Shown piece after piece: positions 1 to 8,994 of a stretch of DNA of 64,000 bases; positions within the stretch are counted from its first letter, which is position 1; every line of letters begins with the position of its first letter. This DNA is from Tubiluchus corallicola (Eukaryota > Priapulida > Priapulimorpha > Priapulimorphida > Tubiluchidae). The notes under the pieces are model-generated. The model ran no database searches and was not told the origin of the DNA. It was given only the letters and a program-made list of their open reading frames with translations. The position numbers and the translations under genes were made by a program. Location: assembly GCA_030141605.1 (NCBI GenBank), contig JAQGDQ010000347.1, positions 64,759 to 128,758 on the forward strand, read 5' to 3'.

Positions 1-1730
1 GGAGTATTCCAGAAATGCTACAGACAAACTACACTGAATCGGAAATCAAAATATACTTTGATGAGTTCGTTACTGTGGAGGGCTTAAGGGAAAAACTAAC
101 CATCTCTCCCCCTACCGAGGGAACACCCACACATAAAATAAGAGGAAAGTCCCTGATTATAGATTTGAAAGATGAGCTTGCAGACAGCACCACTTACTCA
201 CTCGATTTTGGAGATGCTATTGTTGACAACAACGAGAGAAACCCTCTGTTAAACTATAGGTTAGCATTTTCAACCGGTCTGGAAATTGACACACTAGAAA
301 TTATAGGGTTTGTGGTAAGTGCATTCAACCTTGAACCTATAGAAAATGCCTTGATAATGCTGTATACCAGCCCAGAAGACACTATGGTTTATACCTCCAT
401 ACCAAACTATATTGCAAGAACTGATGCCGATGGATTTTTTAGAGCAACAAACTTAGCGGATAAAAAATACCAGATATTCGCCTTGAGCGATATGAATAAC
501 GACATGATTTTTACGCCAGGCCTGGAATCAATTGCTTTTCTTGACTCGCTGGTTGCCCCACACACTCCTTTTTTATATGAACCGGATACGATCGCAACAG
601 AATATAGTGGTGACTCCTTGATGAATTATGAAGATGACATATTGGATAAACTAGTACACTTACTCCATTTTGAAGAAGAGTTCTTCGACCTTAGGCTTGA
701 AGAGTATGAGCGCCCGGAAAGAAAACATGTAAACTTTACGTTTACAGAATCCGTTAAAGACACTTTCAATGTAGAAATTTTGAACATAGAGCCAGAAGGA
801 GAGTGGAAGTACATTGAAACTAGCTCTGAATTTGACTCTATAAGGGTGTGGCTGACCGACTCTGTTGTGTATAAAAGAGATTCGCTGATATTACAGGTGA
901 CTTACCAACAGCCAGATAGCGCAGGTATTTATCACGCAGAAAATGACACAGTAAAACTATACTTCTCTGACACACCACTAAAAGAACGTGGAAGAAGGGA
1001 AAAAAACAGAAGACAGATTGAACAAAAAGAACTCTTTGTTGATTTATTAAATGATATTAAAGCTACAGAATTTGACGTATATAGCGATATTAATATCGAA
1101 TCCCCAGAGCCAATAGCTGTATTTGACTCCTCTAAAGTGCACCTTTTTCTTAAAGAAGATACTCTTCTTCACTCTGTCGACTTTTCTATAGCCCTGCATG
1201 AAACAAACAAGCGCAAATTTACAATATCACATAACTGGGACTTTAAATCCAGCTACAAACTCGAAATTGACTCCGGCGCTGTTACCACTATTTATGGACT
1301 TCCATCAACTTTGTTACAAAGTGAATTTACTATTCAGGACGAGGAGCACTATGGGAAAATAGTACTTAACATACAAAATGTAAGCACTCCACTAATATTA
1401 CAATTACTGACAGATAATGAAGAAGAAAGTGTCGTTCAGGAAAAAAGAGTATATATAGACGGAGAAGCAGAATTACCTTACATCAATCCGGGGAAATATA
1501 TCATTAAAGTAATATTTGACAAAAACGACAATGGAGTATGGGATACAGGCAACCTCAAAGAGAAGAAAATGCCTGAAGAGGTCCTCTACTTTCCTGAAGT
1601 TATTCGTGTTAGATCCAACTGGGAGCAGAAGCCTACCTGGATACTGCCTCATAAGAAACAATTTAAGAAGGATATCACTGACAAAGATGCCTCAGAAGAG
1701 CAGGAAAATCAAAGAGGCCAGAGACGCTAA
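1..1730 (+). CDS. Ig-like (Big_5/SbsA-type) surface protein, 5' end outside window
   Basis: The frame is open from the first bases of the window (codons before the ATG at 15 read S-I-P-E), so the true start lies upstream and the protein is N-terminally truncated here. What is visible begins in a Big_5 (SbsA Ig-like) domain: FDEFV, then ISPP, then TTYSLDFGDAIVDNNERNPL, the hallmark segment of a Bacteroidota family of predicted lipoproteins of unknown function. A carboxypeptidase-regulatory-like fold (IGFVVSAFNLEPIENALIMLY, FRATNLADKKYQIFALSD) follows, and the C-terminus is basic and polar. It is probably anchored at the cell surface or in the periplasm. The family is known only by domain content; no enzymatic residues are seen. 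The stop at 1730 is followed by an IS remnant and the convergent infB operon. Confidence 0.8.
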   Translation, partial: SIPEMLQTNYTESEIKIYFDEFVTVEGLREKLTISPPTEGTPTHKIRGKSLIIDLKDELADSTTYSLDFGDAIVDNNERNPLLNYRLAFSTGLEIDTLEIIGFVVSAFNLEPIENALIMLYTSPEDTMVYTSIPNYIARTDADGFFRATNLADKKYQIFALSDMNNDMIFTPGLESIAFLDSLVAPHTPFLYEPDTIATEYSGDSLMNYEDDILDKLVHLLHFEEEFFDLRLEEYERPERKHVNFTFTESVKDTFNVEILNIEPEGEWKYIETSSEFDSIRVWLTDSVVYKRDSLILQVTYQQPDSAGIYHAENDTVKLYFSDTPLKERGRREKNRRQIEQKELFVDLLNDIKATEFDVYSDINIESPEPIAVFDSSKVHLFLKEDTLLHSVDFSIALHETNKRKFTISHNWDFKSSYKLEIDSGAVTTIYGLPSTLLQSEFTIQDEEHYGKIVLNIQNVSTPLILQLLTDNEEESVVQEKRVYIDGEAELPYINPGKYIIKVIFDKNDNGVWDTGNLKEKKMPEEVLYFPEVIRVRSNWEQKPTWILPHKKQFKKDITDKDASEEQENQRGQRR

Positions 1731-1743
1731 TTAGTCGCTCTTT

Positions 1744-1856
1744 AGCACTATCTCATAAACTGTGTAAATAGAAAATACCGAGGATTTGGCTCTATTTATA
1801 GCTGGACCCTTTTTTCAAGTAAAATTAAGAGCTGGTTCAGTACAACGAACACCCCA
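1744..1856 (-). mobile_element. Decayed end of an IS256-family element
   Basis: The first ~33 bases (AGCACTATCTCATAAACTGT and onward) are identical to the left tip of the intact IS256-family element at 42328. The bases inward match the reverse complement of that element's right end (43570-43660), including the codons for the transposase tail LNQ-LL-LLEKRVQL and its stop. A single-base shift separates this tail from an upstream W-G codon pair. No transposase body remains. It is a solo IS end lying between the Ig-like gene and the 3' end of infB. Confidence 0.8.
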
Positions 1857-1883
1857 GCTTCGGGTTGGCAAGCACACTATTGC

Positions 1884-4802
1884 TTAAAGAGACTTGGAAA
1901 CCTCCACTTCCTTAAAGGCTTCAATAAAATCTCCCACTTTTATGTCGTTATAAGAAGCTATATTTAGGCCACACTCATACCCGTGTGTTACCTCTTTGGT
2001 ATCCTCTTTAAAGCGTTTCAGAGACTCCAGTTCACCAGTGTAAATCACAATACCCTCACGTATCAACCTGACTTTCGAGTTCCTGTTTATCTTTCCATCC
2101 CTCACAATACACCCGGCAATTGTTCCTACCTTTGTTATCTTAAATGTTTCCAGTATTTCAGCTGTCCCAGAAATCTCCTCTTTAATCTCAGGGGTTAGCA
2201 TACCCTCCATTGCCGACTTTAACTCATTAATTGCATCATATATAATAGAATAAAGACGGATGTCTATTTGCTCTTTTTCTGCCAGTTTGCGTGCACCTAT
2301 AGAGGGGCGTACCTGAAATCCTATGATTATTGCATTGGAAGCAGTAGCGAGCATAACATCCGACTCGGTGATTTGCCCTACTGCTTTGTGCTGTACATTA
2401 ATCTGTATCTCTTCAGTAGATAACTTTATCAATGAATCAGAAAGAGCTTCAATAGAACCATCAACATCACCTTTAACAATTACATTTAGCTCCTGGAAAG
2501 TCCCTATTGCAATTCTTCTCCCTATTTCATCAAGTGTAATATGCTTTTGAGTTCGAAGCCCCTGCTCTCGCTGTAACTGCTCACGCTTATTTGATATCTG
2601 CCGAGCCTCCTTTTCACTCTCCATAACATTGAACTTATCTCCTGCCTGGGGAGCACCATTTAGTCCAAGTATAAGAGCCGGTTCCGAGGGCCCCACCTGT
2701 TTGATAGCCTGATCCCGCTCATTAAACATCGCCTTTACATGCCCAAAATACTGCCCAGCCAATACAACGTCCCCAATCTTTAACGTACCTGCCTCGAGAA
2801 GTATTGTCGTTACATATCCACGCCCTTTATCAAGAGATGACTCTATAATTGTCCCAACTGCCCGCTTATTTGGATTAGCTTTTAATTCAAGCATTTCAGC
2901 CTCAAGCAGGACTTTCTCCAAAAGCTCATTTACTCCTAGCCCTGTCTTAGCAGAAATATCATGAGACTGATATTTGCCACCCCACTCCTCTATCATATAA
3001 TTTAGTTTCGCAAGCTCCTCTTTTATCTTATCAGGATTGGCAGAAGGCTTATCCACTTTATTTATTGCAAACACAATAGGAACACCAGCTGCTGATGCAT
3101 GATTTATTGCTTCTATAGTCTGAGGCATGACATTATCATCAGCAGCTACAATAATAATTACAATATCTGTAGCTTGTGCTCCTCTGGCACGCATTGCCGT
3201 AAAAGCCTCGTGTCCTGGTGTATCTAAAAATGTTATCTTTCGCCCACTCTCTAACTTCACATTGTATGCACCAATATGCTGTGTAATACCTCCTGCCTCT
3301 CCTGCTATAACATTAGCCTTTCGGATATAGTCAAGAAGAGAAGTTTTCCCATGGTCAACATGACCCATAACAGTAATTATTGGGGAGCGGTCCTGCAAAT
3401 CTTTCTCATCATCAACCTCCTCCTGTATTGCTTCTTGAACCTCAACAGAAATAAACTCTACAGAGTAGCCAAACTCGCTAGCAACAAGAGACATTGTCTC
3501 CGCATCAAGTCGCTGATTTATTGAGACAAATAGGCCAAGTGTCATGCAGGTAGCAATAACCTGCGTAGGCTGAATATTCATCATTGAGGCAAACTCGCTA
3601 ACCGAAACGAACTCGGTGACTTTAAGTACATTTTTTTCCCCCTGAACACGTGCATGCTCCTCTGCTTGCTTCTCACTTATTGCTTGCCTCTTCTCACGAC
3701 GATGCTTAGCTGCACCCTTTGTCTTTTGTCCCTTTGAAGTAAGACGCGCAAGGGTCTCTTTTATTTGCTTTTGAACATCCTCCTCACTAACCTCTTTCCT
3801 GAATTGACTCTTTTTTCTCGACTTCTTCCTGCCTGAGTGTTCTCCTTTTGATTTTGAATCAGCACTTTTACCAGCTACAGACACCTTCTCCTGTCTATCC
3901 TTCTGTATCCGTTTTCTCTTTCTTTTTCTTTTTTGCTCAGCACTAGCACTTTCACCCTTACCTTTACCTTTACCCTCATCCTTAGTCGAAAGGTCAATCT
4001 TTCCAACAACTGTAGGGCCGTTTAGCTTTTCTCTCTGGAGCTTAAAAACCTCATCCTCTTTCTGCTTAGGTGGCTCTTTTGTAGAAGTACTCTTTTCTGC
4101 CTTTGGGCTCTCAGCAGGCTCTGTCTCCTTTTTGGGAGCTTTCTCTTTAGGCTCCTCTTTTTTAACCGGTGGGTCAAGATTTACTTTCCCCACAATCCTA
4201 ACACCCTGCTTCTTAGGAATATTAGACTTCTTCTCTTTGACACCAACATCCTCCTCACTTTTCACAGCCTCTCCCTTAACTCCCTTTTTGCCTTCAACAG
4301 CCTCTTCGCCTGCCAAAACAGCCTTATCTGTCGGCTCCGCCTCTTTCGTAGCAGGTCGTTTTTTAGGCTTTTCTGCCTTGCCTTTCTCACTCCTATCTTC
4401 CTTAGGAGGAACCTCCTGAGCTGACACCTCCACCTCCTCTTTCGCTTTATCTTTCTCTTTCTCTTTCGCTTTCTCCTTATCTTTCTCCTTATCTTTATCT
4501 TGCTCTTTCTTTGCTTTTGGGATGGTAACATCTACTTCATCAGACACAGCACTGTCCGCAGAAGCAGATTCATTTTGAGACTGATGAAGACGTAAATTTA
4601 CACGATCCGCCTCAATGCGGGCTTCATGATCTTTTTTAAACTGCTGCTCAAGTAGATCACAGGTCGCTTCATCTATCTTGGTATTTGGACTTGAAGGTAT
4701 AGTAATATTCTGTTTTTGCAGATACTCTACTAGTGTAGAAATACCTACATTTAGCTCTCGTGCAACTTTACTTAATCTTGTACCTTTTTTCCCCGTAGCC
4801 AT
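1884..4802 (-). CDS. infB: Translation initiation factor IF-2
   Basis: GTPase that brings initiator fMet-tRNA to the 30S subunit. The N-terminus ([22 protein letters not shown]) is the IF2 N-terminal helical domain. Residues ~85-360 are extremely Lys/Glu/Ala-rich, with runs such as [15 protein letters not shown], a low-complexity linker typical of long Bacteroidota IF-2. The G domain starts at about residue 478 with GHVDHGKTS (P-loop), then DTPGHEAF and NKVDKP. Domains II-IV follow, with the C-terminal [22 protein letters not shown]. At 972 aa it is normal for the phylum. It is the last gene of rimP-nusA-infB, 75 bp after nusA. Confidence 0.98.
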   Translation of the reverse strand: MATGKKGTRLSKVARELNVGISTLVEYLQKQNITIPSSPNTKIDEATCDLLEQQFKKDHEARIEADRVNLRLHQSQNESASADSAVSDEVDVTIPKAKKEQDKDKEKDKEKAKEKEKDKAKEEVEVSAQEVPPKEDRSEKGKAEKPKKRPATKEAEPTDKAVLAGEEAVEGKKGVKGEAVKSEEDVGVKEKKSNIPKKQGVRIVGKVNLDPPVKKEEPKEKAPKKETEPAESPKAEKSTSTKEPPKQKEDEVFKLQREKLNGPTVVGKIDLSTKDEGKGKGKGESASAEQKRKRKRKRIQKDRQEKVSVAGKSADSKSKGEHSGRKKSRKKSQFRKEVSEEDVQKQIKETLARLTSKGQKTKGAAKHRREKRQAISEKQAEEHARVQGEKNVLKVTEFVSVSEFASMMNIQPTQVIATCMTLGLFVSINQRLDAETMSLVASEFGYSVEFISVEVQEAIQEEVDDEKDLQDRSPIITVMGHVDHGKTSLLDYIRKANVIAGEAGGITQHIGAYNVKLESGRKITFLDTPGHEAFTAMRARGAQATDIVIIIVAADDNVMPQTIEAINHASAAGVPIVFAINKVDKPSANPDKIKEELAKLNYMIEEWGGKYQSHDISAKTGLGVNELLEKVLLEAEMLELKANPNKRAVGTIIESSLDKGRGYVTTILLEAGTLKIGDVVLAGQYFGHVKAMFNERDQAIKQVGPSEPALILGLNGAPQAGDKFNVMESEKEARQISNKREQLQREQGLRTQKHITLDEIGRRIAIGTFQELNVIVKGDVDGSIEALSDSLIKLSTEEIQINVQHKAVGQITESDVMLATASNAIIIGFQVRPSIGARKLAEKEQIDIRLYSIIYDAINELKSAMEGMLTPEIKEEISGTAEILETFKITKVGTIAGCIVRDGKINRNSKVRLIREGIVIYTGELESLKRFKEDTKEVTHGYECGLNIASYNDIKVGDFIEAFKEVEVSKSL

Positions 4803-4877
4803 ACTCTTCCGAAACGTTTAAATGCAATAGCCCTCTCTTACAGCACTTTCAACACCAAAAGCACCGACAAACATGAA

Positions 4878-6116
4878 TTACTCAAATTCTGTTTTAAATA
4901 TCTTAATAACATTATCAATAGTCTCCTCTTCAAGGTCTGTTCGCTTAATCAAGTCATCACGGGGAATACTAAGAACATTCTTAGCTGTATCACACCCTAT
5001 AGACCTTAGAGCATCAAGCACCCATCCTTCAATTTCATCAGAAAACTCCTGAAGATTTACATCTTCATCCTCCTCCTCACCACGCTCACGATAAACATCA
5101 ATTTCATAACCCGTAAGCTGGCTGGCAAGCTTAACATTCAGCCCACCCTTACCTATTGCTAGCGAAACTTCATTAGGCTTCAGATATACATCGGCATGCT
5201 TTGTCTCCTCGTTAATCTTTATGGCAGATACCTTTGCCGGGTTCAATGACCTTTGTATATATAACTGCAAATTGCTTGTAAAACTTATCACATCTATATT
5301 CTCATTGCGTAACTCCCGCACAATACCATGGATTCTTGACCCTTTCATTCCAACGCATGCTCCAACCGGATCTACACGTTCATCATACGACTCTACAGCA
5401 ACTTTAGCACGCTCCCCCGGCATACGTACTATCTTTTTTATTGTGATAAGCCCATCATATATCTCCGGCACTTCAAGCTCGAAAAGCCTTTCCAAAAATA
5501 CAGGAGAGATACGAGACAAAACAATGTGAGGGTTATTATTTACCATCTCAACTTTTAAAACAACTGCGCGAAGAGGATCCCCTTTCCTGAAATAATCAGA
5601 CGGAATTTGCTCTGTCTTAGGAAGCAATAACTCATTTCCCTCATCATCAAGAACAAGTGTCTCCTTTTTCCATGTTTGATACACCTCTCCTGTGACAATG
5701 CTTCCAATCTTATCTCTGTAGGTATTGTAAACACTGTCCTTTTCCAACTCCAGTATCCTGGAAGCAAGGCTCTGCCTCAAATTAAGTATTGTCCGCCGTC
5801 CAAAATCAATCAACTTAACCTCATCTGAAACATCTTCTCCAACCTCATAATCACTATCAATTTTCTTCGCTTCCGTTAGGGAAATCTGAAGGTTTTCATC
5901 TGTAATATCCTTATCCTCCACCACTTCCCTGTTTCTCCAGATCTCAAAATCACCCTTGTCAGGATTGATGATAACATCAAAATTCTCATCAGTCCCATAC
6001 TGTTTTTGCAACACACTACGAAACACATCCTCCAAAACACTCATCATTGTAGCACGATCAATACTCTTAAGCTCTTTAAATTCCGAAAATGTATCAATTA
6101 AATTAAGGTTGTCCAT
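4878..6116 (-). CDS. nusA: Transcription termination/antitermination factor NusA
   Basis: RNA polymerase-associated factor controlling pausing, termination and antitermination. The N-terminal RNAP-binding domain is followed by an S1 domain (~135-200, GSIVTGEVYQTWKKETLVLDD) and tandem KH domains with GMKG at 256-259 and GKGG at 322-325. A short acidic C-terminal segment (EEEDEDVNLQEF) and a helical tail end the 412-aa protein; it lacks the two long AR repeats of enterobacterial NusA, as usual in this phylum. It starts 14 bp after the rimP stop, so the two are probably translationally linked. Confidence 0.97.
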   Translation of the reverse strand: MDNLNLIDTFSEFKELKSIDRATMMSVLEDVFRSVLQKQYGTDENFDVIINPDKGDFEIWRNREVVEDKDITDENLQISLTEAKKIDSDYEVGEDVSDEVKLIDFGRRTILNLRQSLASRILELEKDSVYNTYRDKIGSIVTGEVYQTWKKETLVLDDEGNELLLPKTEQIPSDYFRKGDPLRAVVLKVEMVNNNPHIVLSRISPVFLERLFELEVPEIYDGLITIKKIVRMPGERAKVAVESYDERVDPVGACVGMKGSRIHGIVRELRNENIDVISFTSNLQLYIQRSLNPAKVSAIKINEETKHADVYLKPNEVSLAIGKGGLNVKLASQLTGYEIDVYRERGEEEDEDVNLQEFSDEIEGWVLDALRSIGCDTAKNVLSIPRDDLIKRTDLEEETIDNVIKIFKTEFE

Positions 6117-6130
6117 CTCTGTTCATGTCT

Positions 6131-6595
6131 TTATTTAAAAGAAATAACACACTTGGCCGTTTTAATTTGGCTGAAAGCAAATGCACACAGATGTGTGGCA
6201 GTAACAGGCTTCTGCTTCCTTTTGGATCCCTCCTTTTTCGTTACTTCCAACTCAATGCCTGAACTCTCTACTTTCCTTAGTAACCCAGTATGTTTCTCTC
6301 CATCTGTTGTTACAACTTCAATATTATGGCCTGTATTCTTAGCATATTGCCTCACAACCTTAAAGGGCTGAGTTAACCCCGGAGACGAAACCTCCAGGTC
6401 AAAATCTTCACTCTCACGATCAAGGTTGTGCTCTATATGTCTACTTACTTCTACGCATTTATCAACACTTAGCCCTAAATCACTATCAATAAGTACAGAT
6501 ATGGAATTGTTTGCTGAAATATTCAATTCAACAATAAACATTTTCTCTGTTAGCATTTCAGTAACTAACTCCTTTACTCTGTCAACACTAATCAT
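6131..6595 (-). CDS. rimP: Ribosome maturation factor RimP
   Basis: Needed for 30S subunit maturation. The DUF150 N-domain (VKELVTEMLTEKMFIVELN, ISVLIDSDLGLSVDKCVEVSRHIE) is followed by the conserved EVSSPGLTQPF and an SH3-like C-domain. I place the start at the ATG at 6595 (MISVDRVKEL, 154 aa). A four-codon-longer frame begins with TTG at 6607 but adds only S-R-K and has no homology support. First gene of the rimP-nusA-infB operon; a strong hairpin lies just upstream (6616-6640). Confidence 0.95.
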   Translation of the reverse strand: MISVDRVKELVTEMLTEKMFIVELNISANNSISVLIDSDLGLSVDKCVEVSRHIEHNLDRESEDFDLEVSSPGLTQPFKVVRQYAKNTGHNIEVVTTDGEKHTGLLRKVESSGIELEVTKKEGSKRKQKPVTATHLCAFAFSQIKTAKCVISFK

Positions 6596-6601
6596 TTTAC
6601 G

Positions 6602-6640
6602 ACTCAAATAAAAATAATAGGGGACACTCCGTCCCCTATT
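6602..6640 (-). terminator. Perfect 10-bp hairpin in the rimP leader
   Basis: On the minus strand the stem AATAGGGGAC / GTCCCCTATT (loop of 5) at 6640-6616 is followed by ATTTTTATTTG, which resembles an intrinsic terminator. It ends about 7 nt before the TTG and 20 nt before the ATG of rimP. It either terminates the upstream gntR-type transcript or acts as a leader attenuator for the rimP-nusA-infB operon. In E. coli this operon's leader contains terminators through which NusA limits its own expression; whether that holds here is inference. Confidence 0.65.
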
Positions 6641-6825
6641 TCCCTTAACTTTCCCAGCTACTATCTCGCAGCGAAGGTAACATATTATTGCTAATTCTCA
6701 AAATCTATGACATATAATGAGATAGACTTACAAGAGTGGCTCCAAATATAATAAGTTACAAACAACAGCATGAAGGATAAATAATACTTGAGCTTTGTAA
6801 AAATATCAAGTAGTATCAGGTAAAA

Positions 6826-7545
6826 TTAAAATGTTCCGTAAAGCCCATACTCATCTGTGTTACAAAACACTTGAGTATAAATAAAAAACCCATCTCTACT
6901 CGTCTCCATCCTGCGGTCAAGACGTAAAATAGGATGCTCGGGCTTCACCTTAAAATACTCTTGCAGCTTATCATCTGCCGTAATGGCCATAAGCCTTTGC
7001 TCTCCCCCTATAACTTCAACCTGATAAGAAGCTCTCATTATCTCAAACAAGGATCTGTTTTCAAAACTTAGATCAGTAAAGTGGGGCAGATCAATATTAG
7101 GTAGCATTGTAATATCATAAAAAACAGGATACTTATTGACAATGCGCAAACGCTCAAATCGAAAACAACCCACTTCCCTTTCATTCTCTTGCAACGGAAA
7201 GCCAAAAGCATTATCCCAGGTAGTAAAATAGGGCTTTATAATGATTTTTGTTTGCAAATTATCCTGCCCAACAGCAGAGGTTGTCCCTGCTAAAGATAAA
7301 ATACCAACTCCTTGTGGCTGACCCAGCACAATGCTTCCTTTTCCTTGTCTCTTTTTTATATAACCTTCATGTACCAGCCGGTCCAGAGCTTTCCTGACTG
7401 TAGGACGTGTTACTTGATGCTTCACACACAAATCATTCTCTGAAGGTAAAATATCCCCCTTTGCATAAACTCCGCTTGCAATGTGCTTCCTAAGCATTTC
7501 ATAAAGCATTTTGTATTGTGGAAGTCCTTTTTTCAATACCATCAC
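6826..7545 (-). CDS. GntR-family transcriptional regulator, HutC/UTRA type
   Basis: DNA-binding repressor with a small-molecule-sensing domain. The winged helix (residues ~5-75) has YKMLYEMLRKHIASGVYAKGDILPSENDLCVKHQVTRPTVRKALDRL, the GntR signature, then the wing GYIKKRQGKGSIV. The rest (~85-239) is a UTRA effector domain (FRFERLRIVNKYPVFYDITMLP..., LQEYFKVKPEHPILRLDRRMET), which in relatives binds sugars or sugar phosphates. The start is at MMVLKKG. Downstream of the Sus-type locus and the yellow-type lipoprotein on the same strand, it may regulate those genes; no operator was identified. Confidence 0.9.
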   Translation of the reverse strand: MMVLKKGLPQYKMLYEMLRKHIASGVYAKGDILPSENDLCVKHQVTRPTVRKALDRLVHEGYIKKRQGKGSIVLGQPQGVGILSLAGTTSAVGQDNLQTKIIIKPYFTTWDNAFGFPLQENEREVGCFRFERLRIVNKYPVFYDITMLPNIDLPHFTDLSFENRSLFEIMRASYQVEVIGGEQRLMAITADDKLQEYFKVKPEHPILRLDRRMETSRDGFFIYTQVFCNTDEYGLYGTF

Positions 7546-7594
7546 TCTACTTTTTTATAAAAATAAGTAAATGAGAAATATGCTTATAAAAAAT

Positions 7595-7712
7595 GAGCCC
7601 TTTGCAAAAACACAAAAAATATAATACTTATAGCTCAGATTGAAGAAAAATCCGATGAAAAACCACAGCTTACTGATGCAAACAAGGATTTAAAAAATAT
7701 GCCATTTATGTT
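7595..7712 (+). repeat. Interspersed repeat R1, degraded copy
   Basis: It starts with the end motif GAGCCCTTTGCAAAAAC and contains the family core GATGAAAAACCACAGCTTAC followed by TGATGCAAAC. The 3' third is degenerate. It fills the gap between the GntR gene and the yellow-type gene. See the R1 copies at 8839, 10834, 16767, 42208, 60009 and 62149. Confidence 0.7.
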
Positions 7713-7720
7713 GTGAAAAG

Positions 7721-8743
7721 CTAAATGCATGGCTTAAACCTGTAAACCCTATATAACTCCCTATCTTTTTCTGGTATATGTATCTGAGATGTAGTGAAGT
7801 ACAAAAACCCTTCGCTATCCTCCGCAAAACTATCAGCCCAGCGAATCTTAGAAGAAGAAACTACTTTATGAGTTGTTCCGTTTTTAAGCAAGTTAATAGA
7901 ATTTGTTTCCAGCCCTCCTAAAATAATATCCCCATTTTGCGTGGTAAACATACCGTCTGTTGCACCCACCTTACCTACCACTTCCACAAAATCATCTATA
8001 GCCTCTGTATTATTAAGACATAAAACCTTTGCAGGTACTCTGTATAATGTGTGACCGGTAAGAGGAATATAATACAGATAATCTTTATCTTTACTAAGAG
8101 TAATACCATCGGAGTGAACTTCATTCTCCCACACAATACCACCTATCACTAGCCTGTCTGTTTCAGCTTTTACACTGTGGTTACTCTCTAAAAAACGCCT
8201 AGCTTTTCCCGTTTGTAAATCCAGCACTACTATTCCCCCCACTCCAGAATCGGTAATGTAGGCCAACTGTCTTTCCTCATCAATTCTGACATCGTTGAAA
8301 TACGAATCCTTGTAAAACACTGAAGACTCAAACACATATCTTCTAACTATTGTATCGGTTGCTAATGAAGCCTTATACAATATGGGCGCACCTATCACTC
8401 CTCTAAACATGGGATTGGAAGTCTCTAGTATCCAAAGATTGTCCTCCTCATCTACAAACACGCTTTGCACACAAACAAAGTGTTGCAAATGCTCATTGCC
8501 CATATTCCAAACAGCATTGGGAAAAGGTATTATCTCTCCACTTTCTTTTATCTCTGCTACAGAAATAGTATGTTTTTCTGACCATTGAGGAAAATTTACA
8601 AAAATCCTATTCTGCTTTTTTGAAATAGCAACTCCTGTCCACTGATTGACAGAACTTGCTACCAACTGTAAACTTTGGTTGTTTGCACACCCTGTTACTA
8701 CTAAATATAAAAAAGATATGAAAAGAGTGTTTTTTATACTCAT
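7721..8743 (-). CDS. Yellow/major royal jelly (L-dopachrome tautomerase-related) lipoprotein
   Basis: A 340-aa protein with an N-terminal lipoprotein signal (MSIKNTLFISFLYLVVTGC, lipobox V-T-G-C at ~15-18). It is a six-bladed-propeller MRJP/yellow-type protein: WTGVAISKKQNRIFVNFPQW, EDNLWILETSNP, YITDSGVGGIVVLDLQTGKARRF, HSDGITLSKDKDYLYYIPLTGHTLYRVP and WADSFAEDSEGFLYFTTSQIHI are the recurrent blade signatures. Bacterial members are secreted or envelope-attached and lack a firmly known reaction; the tautomerase name comes from homology. It lies between the GH13 gene and the GntR regulator on the same strand, separated from both by R1 repeats, so a shared transcript is uncertain. Confidence 0.82.
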   Translation of the reverse strand: MSIKNTLFISFLYLVVTGCANNQSLQLVASSVNQWTGVAISKKQNRIFVNFPQWSEKHTISVAEIKESGEIIPFPNAVWNMGNEHLQHFVCVQSVFVDEEDNLWILETSNPMFRGVIGAPILYKASLATDTIVRRYVFESSVFYKDSYFNDVRIDEERQLAYITDSGVGGIVVLDLQTGKARRFLESNHSVKAETDRLVIGGIVWENEVHSDGITLSKDKDYLYYIPLTGHTLYRVPAKVLCLNNTEAIDDFVEVVGKVGATDGMFTTQNGDIILGGLETNSINLLKNGTTHKVVSSSKIRWADSFAEDSEGFLYFTTSQIHIPEKDRELYRVYRFKPCI

Positions 8744-8838
8744 ACTTAAAACTTATGTAATAAAAACCTTTTAACAACACCCCACTACTCCAAAAAATCA
8801 GTGGCTGTATTACTTTTGGATAGCAAATATAGCTAAAA

Positions 8839-8976
8839 GAGTCCTTTTGCGTAGCAAAAGCTTTAGCTTATACAGAGATAGACTCGAAGAAAAACCTCAA
8901 TTTGCTGATGTAAATGAGAACCTTAATGAGTATTTTACAAAAATATTAATAAAAAGATAAGCTTTGCAACAGTCTC
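8839..8976 (+). repeat. Interspersed repeat R1, full-length copy
   Basis: 138 bp from GAGTCCTTTTGCGTAGC to GCTTTGCAACAGTCTC. The core reads GAAGAAAAACC, CTGATGTAAATGAGAACCTT and AAAATATTAATAAAAAGAT. The ends form an imperfect inverted repeat (GAG-xCC-TTTGC... / ...TTTGCAA-xGTCTC). It lies between the yellow-type gene and the GH13 gene. Confidence 0.85.
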
Positions 8977-8994
8977 CTCCTTTTATAAAAATAC

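Noticed and set aside
4132-4531. Frames overlapping the Lys/Glu-rich part of infB on both strands
   Set aside because: Produced by low-complexity codons of the IF-2 linker.
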